64,000 bases of DNA, taken from the NCBI GenBank assembly GCA_022036555.1, contig CM039128.1, positions 7,186,839 to 7,250,838 on the forward strand. Reading direction: 5' to 3'. Below are positions 32,563-45,300 of the stretch, in pieces. How positions within the stretch are numbered: the first letter of the stretch is position 1; every line of letters begins with the position of its first letter. A program made the translations under genes and the position numbers. Below the pieces are notes generated by a model, which saw only the letters and a list, made by a program, of their open reading frames with translations, made no database searches and had not been told where the DNA came from. The DNA comes from Microstegium vimineum. Its lineage: Eukaryota; Streptophyta; Magnoliopsida; Poales; Poaceae.

Positions 32563-35500
32563 GCGCGCTGGGGGGGATACATTTTCTTGCCGACCGGCCT
32601 CTAGAAAATCCATGGAAGGGCAGTTTTGTCACAGTTGAAGGCACTCGGAATAATCTTCTCCGGAAATACCGAAATATAGGTGAGTTGTTTTCTTTTACAT
32701 ACACTGTATTGGCTCTCATTGTGTACATGGATGAGATCGATCTGATCCCAGTTTACACTCATAACAGGGCACTGATTGTGATGTTTGTGAATGAGCACAA
32801 GAAAAATGCAGGAGAAGAGCTCTAGCTACCGACAGAAGACTTTGCCTAGCTGAAGCTCTTCTTTTAGATGCATGGTATCCGCCGTAAAAAGATGCATGGT
32901 TCACACACTTACTGATACATTTGACCCGTCTTTCTTTAGGGAAAAACAGGCTCTTATATATAATAATACCGTGTTCTTTTTTTGGATTCATTTTGTGAGT
33001 ATTGATCACTTGATTGGCCAGTTATCCTTTGGGTCATGAAGTCCGTTAAACATCCCTCGTTATCCAATTTATAAATTAGGTGGTGGTTGAGCCTTAAAGA
33101 GATACCAGTAGTTTGCATCTTGCGTGGATTGACAACGGCTTCAGGCTATGGTCCACGTTCAAAGTGGCCAGAGTCGTCGCAGAAGGTCACATGAGGGAAG
33201 CCATAAAAGTACGTTCGAGTACTGGCTTGTCAAAGAAGATGATTGTAGGTTTTTATTTTACTTTATCTATTGCTTTAACTTACTTTTATTATTTTTAGCT
33301 TTAATTTGTGCCCTATAAACTTAATTGGATATATGAGTTTTAAACATGTGAAGGGGCAAGATCCATTTCCCATTGTGGGTCATATAGTTACATATATGTA
33401 GAATTATATAAGCATAATATCGTGTTTTTGGATACTTATTACATCTACATCTCATAGGATGATGTATCTCAAGTTAATGAGTTTGACAACAAAGATGCTT
33501 TTAGTTTTGTTTTCATCTCTGGTTTGTAATGAGAAATGAAAAAAAAACAATCGTTCTCCAAGTCTGAGAAAGGAAAACCAAAGCATCTCTATTCTTTTGG
33601 AGTACGAAGAATAGATAATCAGCAACGTGCTGAAAAACCAGAAAGATCGAACAAGTCGTGATCCAAAACAACAGTGACATCCACAAAACATGCATATGGA
33701 AATAAGGAAATTAGATATCTGAATATTGGCAGCTACAAAAGTACTAGTAGACACTGATCATCTGCAAGTGGGAAGGAGCAGCTATAACTAGCTTTCATAT
33801 GAGGACATTTAGTTAGTACTATGGGCTAATGCTTTCAAAGCCCTGGCTCTAGCTACTATAGATATATTGACCAACATCACCGATGCAGGATACACGTACT
33901 GCACAATATCATGATACACAACTTTTCATCTTTTTGTATATATAAAAAGACAAACAAGGATAGATCAAATCAAGGTTTGATGTCATGTGACCATCCATTT
34001 TCAAAACTGCCTCTGGACCATTCTTCTTCCAACGCAGCTGATGAGTCATGCATCTGCTTGCCTTCTTGCATTGGTGATATGTCTCCTCTTACACTAGCCT
34101 GACAGTAACCCGTTGCCTGTCCGTCCAGTAATTGCTCCATCAGTGCCTAGTTGCCTCAGCTTCTGGACCATGCTAAGATTGGATACCACACTTGACACTT
34201 GCCCAACCATATTGGTCAGTCTGAAAAAGAAGAAAATGAGGACCATCCATCACCTATTGATCTGGATGTGGATCCTGTGCTAGATGAAGAGAGCCAAGTA
34301 CTGAGAAAGAAAAAAGAAGAAATTATAAACAAAGGGATTAGAGAGGACATGTCATAAGTATAGCTGAAAAAATTATGGGCACAAGCCAGCTGCTATATAT
34401 TGGTGCTAATTTGAGCACTAAAATCTCATCTCCAAAAATGCACAGGGTGCTGTTACGTTGCAGCCATCTTTACATGGAGATCACTGAGTTGCTACTCCTG
34501 CAACTCAGCAGTACTACAAGAGACACACATATACAGCCAGCAACTACACGTACTTGATGAACCGCTTTTGTTGGTTCTTTGTGATTTTACCTCTATTTTG
34601 AATTCAAAGGTTTAGGCATTACTTTTGTAGATTTTTTTTCAAAGATTTTGGCAACAAAAATTTACACAGAATTTAGTGCCTACATTTTAAATCTGCATTT
34701 ACGTACGTGCATGACCGTCGCCGCTCACGGTAAGAATCAGAGCAGGATCGAGATAGAATTGCAAGTAGACATGCATATATTAATATATATACGGAGTACA
34801 TACGCATACGCTTGCCAAGGCATATAAATATATCCGGCCGGATATCCCTAGTCGGTAAGTTTGGCGGCATCGATGCTAATAATTGGCGATTGCAAAGTCT
34901 GAAACGCCTCATGATGGACCACAAAACCCATGGTAGGCAATCGAAGTTCACGCGTGCAATGCATCTCTGGATGCCAAATTTGAAAGCGAAAATAACTAGT
35001 CGGCTCGCAGCGGTTCCTAGTTGTAGTTCCCAACAACAGGAAATTAAAGAATCATGCGGCAACTTGTTGGTGTAGCTACACTGACTGATCAGAGCACCCG
35101 TAGTGGTTGAACTAGCTTGCTAGCTTATAAGTTGCCACAACACTTAAGAGATAGTCAAGAAGTGTTAAACAGTCTAGCTCATAATTTTTTATCTCAAGGG
35201 TCCCACATCCCACCTTTTTCTATCACTTTATCATGGCAAAAGAACCCAAGAAGCAAAAAAGCAAGAGAGGGAGGGAGAGGAACCAGGGACGGGCGTGGGT
35301 ATGGAGGGGCCACGAGTGGTCTTGGAATCAGTTCGAGTTAGGCGTGGGAACAAGAAAATAGCTGTTGGAATTTTCTGCTTTGACAAAATGCTGAGTTGGA
35401 TATGTATAAGCTAGCTGAGTTGTTATTGTTGAGGCTGCCCTCAGTAGATGACGAGGCTGCTGCTCTTAATTGGACCACTGCGCGAGGTTCCATTCATGGC

Positions 35501-35837
35501 CGCCGGCCGCGCGAGGCCCCTGGCCGCCCACCCGTCTGCGGTCTGCGGCAACCGGCCGGCTGCCTGCAGGCTGCAGCGCGCACCCGCCCGCGCGCCGAGG
35601 CCGCGTCTCTACATAGTTGGATCGTGACTGAACGTGTGGAGGGAATAGGCTTGGGTGAAAGAGAGGTTTTCAGATCGAAGATGAATATGATGACCTTGTG
35701 TCTTATAATATCTCATCCGACAAATCAAGTTCAAAAGGGAAAAACAAAAATAAAATAAAAAAGGAATTAACAAAAGTAAAAGAAAAAAAATCTTTTGGAA
35801 ATGTAATGGTCTTGGGACACTAAAAAATAAATTCTAG
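32563..35837. other. Long spacer without recognised genes
   Basis: 3.3 kb upstream of peroxidase B in its own sense. The first few hundred bases should hold its promoter. Short open frames on both strands show no family motif. A GC-rich block lies at 35440-35620 in otherwise AT-rich DNA. Confidence 0.35.
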
Positions 35838-36090
35838 GAGCAAGGTCAATAATAAAGCCAAGTGCTTGGCTATAAGCCAATCTATTAGAGTCAAGTTATA
35901 CAATAAGTTGTCTTTTATTTGGCTCTAAAAAATTTATCTTTTTTATTCTCCTCACAACATTTACTACTTGGACCCACTATTATCTAGGCTTCCGTGTTCA
36001 GCTTAGTGCTTGTATGGGAGCCAAACTCTCCTCTCATCTTTCCTCCACATCAGCATTTGTTTGACTATAAGTATATTATTGTAATTGCTC
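35838..36090. mobile_element. Tourist-like MITE, same family as 4524-5115
   Basis: Starts GAGCAAGGTCAATAATAAAG, ends ATTGTAATTGCTC and is followed by TTA; the left TSD is degenerate. Internal GTGCTTGGCTATAAGCC and TTCCTCCACATCAGCA match the outer MITE near 4.5 kb. Confidence 0.7.
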
Positions 36091-36403
36091 TTATTAGACT
36101 CATCCTTAATTAGAAAAAAAATCTTGACTTTATTCTCGTATTAGAAATTAGCTATATATAAGAAGATTGCTCACAATTCTTTCTCAAAAACATATGTGGA
36201 CGAAATGATTTTTTGTGGCATGTCAAAGCTCCCGTGGTAGACTGGTGGGATGTTCATAGGTACTCCTTCCGTATCGTTAATAGATGTCATTTAGAACATG
36301 ATTACGCTTACCAAAGAGTGATTAATTAGGGATATTTTCCATATCTGCCCCTAATAAATAGTGTTGCGTGCACTTCATTTTGAAGAAGGAACCATAGCTG
36401 AGA

Positions 36404-36475
36404 TATGGTCAGCCCAGCGAGCCATGAGGGCTCTCAGCCTCGAGGTCTGGGGTTCGACCCCTACGCGACACAGCG
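36404..36475 (+). other. tRNA-like / SINE-head-like segment
   Basis: TGGTCAGCCCAGCGAGCC resembles a pol III A box region, and GGGGTTCGACCCC, about 45 bases later, fits the B box (GGTTCGA core). No full cloverleaf with paired acceptor stem could be drawn, so it is not called a tRNA gene. Confidence 0.4.
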
Positions 36476-36493
36476 GAAGCGCCAGAGTGCGGG

Positions 36494-36850
36494 AGCCGAA
36501 GAGTTGAGGGGCATTTGCGTCCAGTTTCAAGGTGTAGAAGCAAAACGACTTCCATTGACACAATCGTTCTCAACGACGACGCGACAGGCGGCAGCGGAAG
36601 CGCCAGAGTGCGACTCAGTTAATGCAGTGGCGCGCGGGAGCCCAAGAGTTGAGGGGCATTTGCGTCCAGTTTCAAGGTGTAGAAGCAAAACGACTTCCAT
36701 TTAACACAATCGTTCTCAACAACGACACGACAGCCGAAGCGCCAGAGTGCGGCGCAATTAATGTAGCCGAAGAGTTGAGGGGCATTTGCGTCTAGTTTCA
36801 AGGTGTAGACGCAAAAAGACTTCCATTGACACAATCGTTCTCAACGACTT
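36494..36850. repeat. Three tandem copies of a 126-145 bp unit
   Basis: The block GAGTTGAGGGGCATTTGCGT starts at 36501, 36646 and 36772. Each copy continues with TTTCAAGGTGTAGA(A/C)GCAAAA and ACACAATCGTTCTCAACGAC. The joining stretches (GAAGCGCCAGAGTGCG) vary in length, which explains the unequal spacing. Confidence 0.9.
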
Positions 36851-36874
36851 CTATTAACCGATTCGGAGGGAGTA

Positions 36875-38130
36875 TAAACTTACTGACTTTTTTTTTGATA
36901 AAGGGAAAACAAAGCTAACTTTTTTTTTGTCAAATTTAACTACGGAAGAATGTTGATGGTTTTCAATGGCTTATAGTTACGGAATATGGTGATGCATCGG
37001 AGGAACAAGGAGAGTTTTCATTGACGGACCTAAATTTGTGCATGAGATTGGATTTTTCTTCGGGCCTGATTGATTGGATTCCAAAACTTACCTAACCAAA
37101 ATCATGGCAAGCCAAAACGAAGGCTAGCCAAAGTTAGTGCAAAAAATACAAGTGTTTGTTTGGTTGAGTGCTTCCTAACCGTCCATGTGCACTTTTTCTT
37201 ATGAATTGAAGTTTAAAGAAGTTTCCAGTTGCTTTGCCATGATTTTGGCCATAAAAATTGGTGGTAGCGAACCAATTGACAGCCAAAATTTGTAGACATG
37301 CCTTATTTTTGGTTGGGTAGTACCCAACCAATCAGGCCCTTCATCATCCGTTAATTGTGGAGCATGCATGCAGCGAAGCCAGCTAAACCGAGAAAGACGG
37401 CTTCTACGGGCCAAACATTGTGCAAACATCCAGCCTCTATTGGTCAAACATGCAGCGAATTTGCAGTAATAAATAAATAAATATTTTTATTTACAAGTGG
37501 AAATAGTACGCCATTGTGTATGTTTTTTTTTGACAAGTATTGTGTAGTATGGGCTTAGGACAAAAATTGGAATTGGGAATTCCACTAAAAATTTCAGGTC
37601 GGTGGGCTCACTTCACGTGGGGACATACGGCACCGGCCCAACTGGCTCAAGTTTGTTTGTACGCAGCCTCTCAGGCCTCAGGGCGGTGTCCTGGGCTTCT
37701 GGCCTGCCTGGCACTGCTCCACGGCCCGTTCCGTTCGACGGCGCGTTGCTTCTCCACCGGAGACAGAGAAGATAACCATGTTGTTGTGTGTGCTTACCGC
37801 TGCAGACCCGGACGCCCAACCGCGCCGGCGCTATGGGAGAGGGGGGCGGAGCGGACCTGGGGCAGGCAGTGGGAGTGGGAGGGGATCTTCGGGTGGATGC
37901 GGGGCTGGTTCAGGCGGCGGAGGCGGGACTCGGGCATGGGGTGAATGGGGGAGGTGGGAATGCTCCCGTGGGGCTGCGGGGGGTTAGGTATAGGAATTTT
38001 GTTTCCATTTTTAATTTTTCAATATGTTTGCTATTCACCTCCCACCGGAAAGGCACCAACGCCAAAAGCTAGTTAATTACTCCATCTCTACATGCAATTA
38101 TGCGTTCTCGATTAAAAAATATTGGGCCAG
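36875..38130. other. Spacer with a GC-rich block
   Basis: AT-rich except for 37610-37990, which is GC-rich with open frames of up to 134 codons low in recognisable motifs (Gly/Arg-rich). No gene can be supported. Confidence 0.35.
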
Positions 38131-39502
38131 CAAGTTAACTCTGAAGGAGCCAGCTAGAATGCACTATGATTAAGCAGTAAGCACTATCACTAGTACACAC
38201 ACCTCTTAGTTCCGGTTGGTAACGGGCTTTAATCTCGATTTTTTCAACCGGGACTATGGATTCAGACTGTTTTTTTAACCGGGACTACGGATTCGGGACT
38301 AAAATTATTTTTTAGTTCTGATTATGGCAACGATCAAAGACATGTTCTCTAATAGTGTATATATTGTGTTGCGGTGATTAATGTCAAATTTACATTGTAA
38401 CTGTTCAAACAACGAGATGCTATCATTGTTTTTTTTCAGACGTCAAGGGTCAAGGGTTTCATATTACGCTATAATTAATAACTATGTAGAAAAACAAGGG
38501 TTGACAATAGGTGGAAATGGAATATGGAAATACCATTTGTTACTGTTACACACAACCTAATAAATCTCACCTTCAGAAAACTGTAACACCACTGAAAACT
38601 AGAATTGCCCTGTGTGTGCAAAAACCAGCACAAGAATATTTTTCTAATGGTGTACCAACAGAAAATAACCTGCAATGTTTAGATCGAGAGGGGCTTGCAC
38701 CTCATATTTTTTCCATCTTTAATAAGTTACTTATAACATACGAGTAGGAAACAAATGTCATGTGTATATTCTGCATGTATATATATATTGATAGTACTTG
38801 TGCAGGAAGTTAGGGAGGTATATGGTCATATAGGGCAAGGTCGCAAGGAACAAAAATGAAAAACTAAAACAACCATTCCAGTCACAAGAAAAAAAAGTAG
38901 ATTAAGGGTCATAAGAAAAATATAGATTCACGGTCGTTATGAGTCACATTTCTAGACTCCACTAGTTGTTCCCTGAACAACAAAGAAAGAAAACATGCCT
39001 GCATGATCCCGCCATTGACTTTACTTTTACTTTTCCCTTTGAGACATGTGGGTGTGGATTACGAACTTCTGATGGAAACAGAAAAACTTGTCTGCGTCAT
39101 AATTGTTCCATGTTTAGTTACTTCTTACATCAATATGTATACCAGTAAGTCAGTAACCAGTCGTTGCTCTCCTACAGTTATGCTATTGGGAACAAAAATT
39201 TATCTAAGGCTACCTTACTACTGTTGTTATCAGAACAAAGGATTGGAATATGACGGGCCGGATGAGTGCTCAGTCAAGCAACTAGATCCATATTTTTTTA
39301 TGAACGTCACTGATGAGAAACGACAAAGGGCTAATTATATTGGACCAAATTCCAATATAATTAAGTTGCTTGTAAGCTTTATGTAGTCATATTGTTGTTC
39401 CATGTTGTGATTAAGTTAAAAACTACAGGGACTTTATAATAACCAGATTGAGCTAGTCTGACATGGCGCTGACTAATTAGTTGTATTAACACAACTGCTC
39501 AA
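38131..39502. repeat. Peroxidase C 3' flank, first part
   Basis: Homologous to 28967-30770 and to 51391-52810 by ordered anchors such as GACTTT(A/G)CTTTT(A/C)..TTCCCTTTGAGA (39019; 52106) and TTAACACAACTGCTCAA (39486; 52794). It is interrupted by a small CACTA MITE (38188-38357) and ends at the CACTA insertion at 39503. Confidence 0.75.
38188..38357. mobile_element. Small CACTA-type MITE, 170 bp
   Basis: CACTAGTACACACACCT at the left and TTCTCTAATAGTG at the right, with TAT on each side (38185-38187, 38358-38360). Internal GGTTGGTAAC and AACCGGGACTA text is typical of a common grass family. The homologous flank near 28.99 kb lacks it. Confidence 0.75.
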
Positions 39503-40559
39503 CAGGAAACCGCGGAGTTGCCGAAGCACTCGGCAACTAGCCTTTTGCACTGCCGCACTCGGCAACTAGCACTCGGCAGTCGTAATTAGTTGCTGAGTGT
39601 CAGATGTCGGGCGCTCCGCAACTAAATTGTCGAGTGTTATTTTATTTGCCGAGTACCGGGTGAAACAAAATCGAATCGATTTCATCAAGAGCAAAAGAGA
39701 GAGGGCGAGATCCAGTGGACTCACTAGAGATGACAGTCTGACTCAACTGAGCTCTTCACCGATTCCCATCCGCCATTAGAGGTCTGGGAAAGGCGATACA
39801 AGCTCGATGGAAATCCAGCTGATGTGGATCCATTGCCAGGCTAGGTTAAAGTGGCAAGATTTGGAAGCAGTCGACCGTGCACTGCTCGCTGCTGCCGGAA
39901 GCGGGCTCGGGTAGGGATGGCCGTGGAGTGCGCGGTGCGCCTCGGGCGTCGGTGTGGGATGCAAGGATGGCGCCGACGGCCGGAGCACTGGAGCAGCGCC
40001 GCTCTCATCTAGGTCCGGGTCGACCCAAGGTCCTCCCTTTTTTTAGAAGAGAGGCACAGGCGGCGAATGAGTTAGGGTTTCGGTCGTTCTTTGATTTTTA
40101 TACGAGAGTGGAACGTACATTGGCCGTTCATTGTGATCCAACAGCTGATAACGAGGTACAATTCAATTTGGGTCGGATCTGGTCTATGCTTTCAGGCCCA
40201 ATACATCCTAAAATTATTGTTTTTCTTATAGTTTAATCTTGATTTGTTGAAACATTCGAGAACAACACACAATAGATAATTTTGAACAATCTGAGTCTAC
40301 AACGAAAAGGTGGTAGGCCTTATCACGGTCTACAACTTTTATTTGGTCAATTCTCCATTCGACTTCATTTGCACAATCTAAAAAATGAATTTGGAAATAT
40401 AAGAGTTTCAAATAGAATTTTGATACCGTACATGATTTCAAATGGAAAGGTTATCAACTACAATGTTGTAGGTCTAATCATGATATATAAATCTTTTATT
40501 TTGTTCATTTCTCCATCTAAGTTCATCTAAAGAGTTCAAAATATTTGAATTTCAAAATA

Positions 40560-40797
40560 ATTGACTTGTTATATTACATTTTTCAATTAATGACGATTAT
40601 ATTTGCTCACTTTTGTCATGAGCTATTGTCACAAAAGATTGGAAAGTGCATATGGTGACAGTGTTTATGACTAAAGCACAACTTAGTCATAAACGCTTGT
40701 CACCCAATGAAAAATTATCATAAACGCATTGTTTCTATGACTAAAACGTGTTTTGTCATATGAAAATTGTCATAGAAGGCTCAATCTCTTGTAGTGT
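40560..40797. mobile_element. Right end of another CACTA-type element
   Basis: Ends CTCTTGTAGTG, the inverse of CACTACAAGAG, preceded by TTGTCATA/TATGAC inverted motifs. It lies between two copies of a ~75-bp block (39588-39663 and 40798-40873). The left end was not found. Confidence 0.5.
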
Positions 40798-41728
40798 TAG
40801 TTACTGAGTGTCAGATGTCAAGCACTCGGCAACTAAATTGCCGAGTGTTATTTTATTTGCCGAGTACCGGGTCAAGTACTCGGCAACTAAAATTGGGTTG
40901 CCGCTCTTGACAGACTAGTTACCGAGTGTCAGGTGGCTGGCACTCGACAACTAATTTCTTTTATTTTTTCTGCCAAAATTTAGTTGCCGAGTGCCAGCCA
41001 CCTGACCCTCGGCAACTAATTTTTTTTATTAATAATTAGTTGTTGCACTCGACAACTAATTTAATTACCTAGTGTGACACTCGGCAAATAAAAAAATTGC
41101 TATGTTTTAGTTTTTTTAATTTCCAACAATACAGAGACAAAAATAGACAAATATATATCACATTCACCATTCAAATCACATATATATCACATCCATTATT
41201 CAAATCACATACATATCCTCACATCCATCATTCACAATCCATCATACACATATAACATCACAAACATCCATCACAAACGTCCATAAGTCCATAATACATT
41301 ACATACACATATAGAGTCCATAGATCCATCACATATAGTCCATAATCCGTCACATAACTATGAATATGTCACAAGTCTAAGTCGAACACAAGTCCAAGTC
41401 TAATACAAGTCTAAGGGGCATGAAAATAGACAAAGGACAAGTACCTACTGCCATCCTTACCAGCCGGACCATGAAGAAGAGCCATCTGGTAACCCGAGTT
41501 GTGGAGGAGTGTCAGTTGGCCACCCCTGCTATGGAGAGGGACCACCGCCTTGAACCGTCGGGTTCGAACTCATAGACACTTGCTGCACAAAGAAGTCAAT
41601 TCATGAGTACATGCAGGAAATTAACACAAGTGTTAGGAATAAACCACTAGACATATTTACCGATGTCCCGAAAATAATAGGTTGTGGAGGAGGAGGAGCC
41701 ACAGGCACAACTGGACATTAAGGTTTGT

Positions 41729-41910
41729 GAACAACGTACGTGACGACGTGCTCGAAACTTTTTCAAATTTTTACCACAACATACGCACTTGTGATATCAT
41801 ATGTTGACTTTGAGTTTTATGAACAACGTACGTGACAACGTGCTCGAAACTTTTTAAAATTTTTACCACAACATACGCACATGAGATCATGACACGTGCT
41901 CAAGTTTCAT
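41729..41910. repeat. 92-bp tandem duplication
   Basis: GAACAACGTACGTGAC begins at 41729 and 41821. Both copies continue through GTGCTCGAAACTTTTT and CCACAACATACGCAC. Confidence 0.85.
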
Positions 41911-42383
41911 GATTTTCGTAATTTATTTGCATTTAATATAATTAAAAAACTAAAACACCGAAGTTGACGACGTTGCCCTGTGAGCACTTAATTTAATCGA
42001 ACTTTTGAGACAGGCCATGGATTTAGCCATCATTTACACTAGCAAACAAGGATAACATTTTTAGAACGAAAGAAATCTATTATTTCATGCACCTGCAGTT
42101 CAAATGAACATTAAGCGGAAAAATTGAAGAAAACAAAATAAACGAAGAAAAAATACCAAAAAGCAATGAAAAGCTTTCAAATTTGAACATGTTGTTTACA
42201 ATAGTTCACTAAACACACACAAAAAGTTGAAAGCCAAAAATAAAAAAAAATTAAGTTGCCGAGTGCCTAAGGTGGCACTCGACAACTTAATTAAGTTGCT
42301 GAGTGTAGAGGGTTGGCACTCGACAACTTGAATTTAGTTGTCGAGTGTCAAACGGCAGGCACTCGATAACTTAAACGGAGCGG

Positions 42384-45300
42384 CACTACTACAAAAATCA
42401 TTAACTGTGGCGGTTAAAACGGATTAACCGTGGCGGTTTTTTCATCCGCCACGGATCAATGGTCACGGTTAATCGTGCCATTTACCGTGGCGGTTGGAAA
42501 AATCGCCACGATTAATCAAATAAAAAAAAGAAAAAAAAAGAAAACAGCCCAGATCCAACCCTAACCAGGCTAGATCTGGGCCGCCCATCCGCCGACGCGG
42601 ATCCGACCCCTCCGCTGCCGGATCCAGGCCATAGAGGAAGGAGGGCCGGATCTGCCGCCACCACTGCCGGATCCGGCTCGCCATCGCCGGATCCACCCCG
42701 GCCACTGCCGGATCTGGATGGGAGAGGAGGGGCGCCGGTGGGGGAGGGGCGCCGCCAGTCGTTGAAGGTGAGCCGCGCCGCCGTCGGGTGGGGGACGGGG
42801 ATGGGCGTCGCTGCCGGTGGGGTTAGGAGCGCCTCACCGCCGCCGGGTGGGAGGGGGATGGGCGCCGCACCGCCGGGTGGGAGTGCCTCGCGCCGTCCCG
42901 CACGCCGCTGTAGGGTCGAGATGGCGGACTAGAGGGGGGTGAATAGTCTTTTCTAAAACTTAACCGTCACGGCTTACCGAAACTATTGCGGAATTAAAAC
43001 TATCGGTCTAACCAAGACTACACCCCTCTATCTATTACTTTAGCACCTAGCAAAGATGTCTATTATGCTAATTAAGGTGTCGAGCTAGGAGGCTCACCTA
43101 CACAAGTCTAGGTTGTAAGGTCACACAAACCTAAGAAACTAGTACTCTAAACAAACCGGGAGCTCCTACACATACTAGTAAGCAAAGCACAAAGCACCTA
43201 AGCTCACTAGCAATGCTCTCTAGCATGACTACACAAGTCAACTAGAGAGCTCAACTTACTTAGCTACACAAACTAAGCAATACGACTAACAAAGCTACAC
43301 AAGCCAATTAGTCACTCAAGAGCTACTTCTATGCTACACAAGCTAGAAGGTAACTAGGCAAGCTACACAAGCCAAACTAGTTACAAGAGCAACAACTACT
43401 CACTAGCACAAGTATATGAAAGTAAATACAAGCTAGTGATTTGGAGAATGCAAACCACTGAGAAGATGTACAAGGTTGACACGGTGATTTTTCTCCCAAG
43501 GTTCACTTGGTCGCCACCAAGCTAGTCCCCGTTGTGTCGACCACACACTTGGTGATTCGGCGGCTAATAGGTGTTCACAAGCCTAGCCTACTAACTCGGG
43601 CGCCGCAAGAATCCACCCACAAGTGAGGGTAGCTCAATGACACGCTCAACTAGAGTTGCTCTTCGCGATCCCCGCGGGGCGAGCACAATACCCCTCACAA
43701 AGCCTTCTCTGGAGCCACGCACAAGCTTCTTGCGTGTTTTAACGGAGCCACAATCACCAAGCCATCTAGGAGGTGGCAACCTCCAAGAGTAACATGCACC
43801 ACCGGCTTGCAACACGATCACCTAGTGCCACTCGATGCAAACTCGCAATGCAACGCACTAGAATCGCTCTCTCACACAATCGAATGATCACTATCAAGTG
43901 TATGTGAGTTAGAGGGCTCCCAAGCACACCAACACAAGCCACAAAGGCCCTAGGGTGCTCAGCCACCGGCCAAGGGCAGCCACCATGTCTATTTATAGAG
44001 AGGGGAAAGAAACTAGCCGTTTTCCCCTTCACTGCATACGTCTGGACGCTCCCAACACTTGGGTCCGGACCATTGCCCATGCGTCCGGACCACCTAGCCG
44101 TTTGAATCGAGCCGTTGGCGCGCTTTTCTCAGCTGAAAAATACCTCCGGACGCTAGCTACAGTGAAGGTCCGGACCATTAAACCGAGCGTCCGGACTCTA
44201 CACAGAGAGCTCCCGAGAGCGAAAAATACTCCGGACGCTGTCCAGACAGCACCTAGCGTCCGGACCTCACAGACCAGTCAGGGCAATCCCGAGAGCGTTT
44301 TCGGAGCTCCGGACGCTACGGTCCGGACCATTGCCCACGCGTCCGGGCCCGCGTCCGAACCTGCGTTCGGACCTGCGCAGTCCGCACTAAAACGCCCATA
44401 TCTCTTAGCTCCGAACTCCGATTTCGATGATCTTAGACTTTTTAGAAAGCTAACTCAGAGGCCTACACAACCCTCAAGTCCATTTGATCCATATAACAAT
44501 AAATCAAAGCAATATTTCATTCCAAGATCCATTCTAGTGTTAGGAGCATACCGAAAAACATTTTTCTCTTCTCCGAGTTGATTCAATTCAACTCCAAGAC
44601 CTTCTCCTTTGCAAATGTGCCAACACCACCAAGTGTACATCACCATGTGCATGTGTGTTAGCATTTTCACAATCATTTTCAAAGGATTTTCACTTGTTCT
44701 CACCACGCCACTCGATCCTAATACATCGCACAGTTAGATCGCTCACGGTGGCACTAGATAACCGATATGCAAACAAGTTTGCTTCTCTTGATAGTACGGC
44801 TATCTATCCTAAACCCGGTCATAATCTTCTCTACACAACTATGACCGGTGAAATGAAATGTCCTATGGTTATATCTTTGCCTTGCGCATTCCATTCTATC
44901 TCCTTCTCCAATGTTGATGCAACACATGCACAACCCACTTGTCAAATGATATGATCCACTCCATATCATCACATGACCGTGTTGGTTCATCGACCTTGAC
45001 CTCACTTGCTCTTCACCGTTGCCTTGGTCCATCGACCCCAAGCATCACCCGCTTGCCCTTCACACTTGCAACCGGTCCATCAAGCCAAGCCTCATCTTGA
45101 TCTTCTCCATCTTGATCACATGACTCCATATCATGTTTCATGTGCAATAAGCTCCTTCATCACACAATCATATGTGAATTAATCTTCTGTGTATATATCA
45201 CTTAAACACATATTAGTTCACCTAAGTTGTCACTCAATTACCAAAATCACATAGGACCTCTCAGCCGCGCGCCTCCCTAGCGCCGCTCGCGCCGTGCATC

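Larger units (their letters stand above)
36263..36872. mobile_element. Large Stowaway-like element with captured sequence, 610 bp
   Basis: Ends read TACTCCTTCCGTATCG-TTAATAGA and, on the inverse strand, TACTCCCTCCGAATCGGTTAATAGA; the outer TA (36261-36262 and 36873-36874) is the target duplication. Stowaway MITEs are usually under 300 bp; this one contains a tRNA-like box (about 36404-36475) and a tandem repeat (36494-36850). Confidence 0.78.

Noticed and set aside
36404..36475. Functional tRNA gene
   Set aside because: A/B-box-like words are present, but I could not pair an acceptor stem or place a standard anticodon arm; kept only as tRNA-like.
37540..37990. GC-rich frames of up to 134 codons as a gene
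   Set aside because: Gly/Arg-rich low-complexity product, no known motif, no splice or promoter support.
41150..41410. CRISPR-like or satellite array from regular ATCACATATAT/ACAAGTCC words
   Set aside because: No fixed repeat-spacer period; imperfect simple repeats inside a CACTA element of a plant genome.
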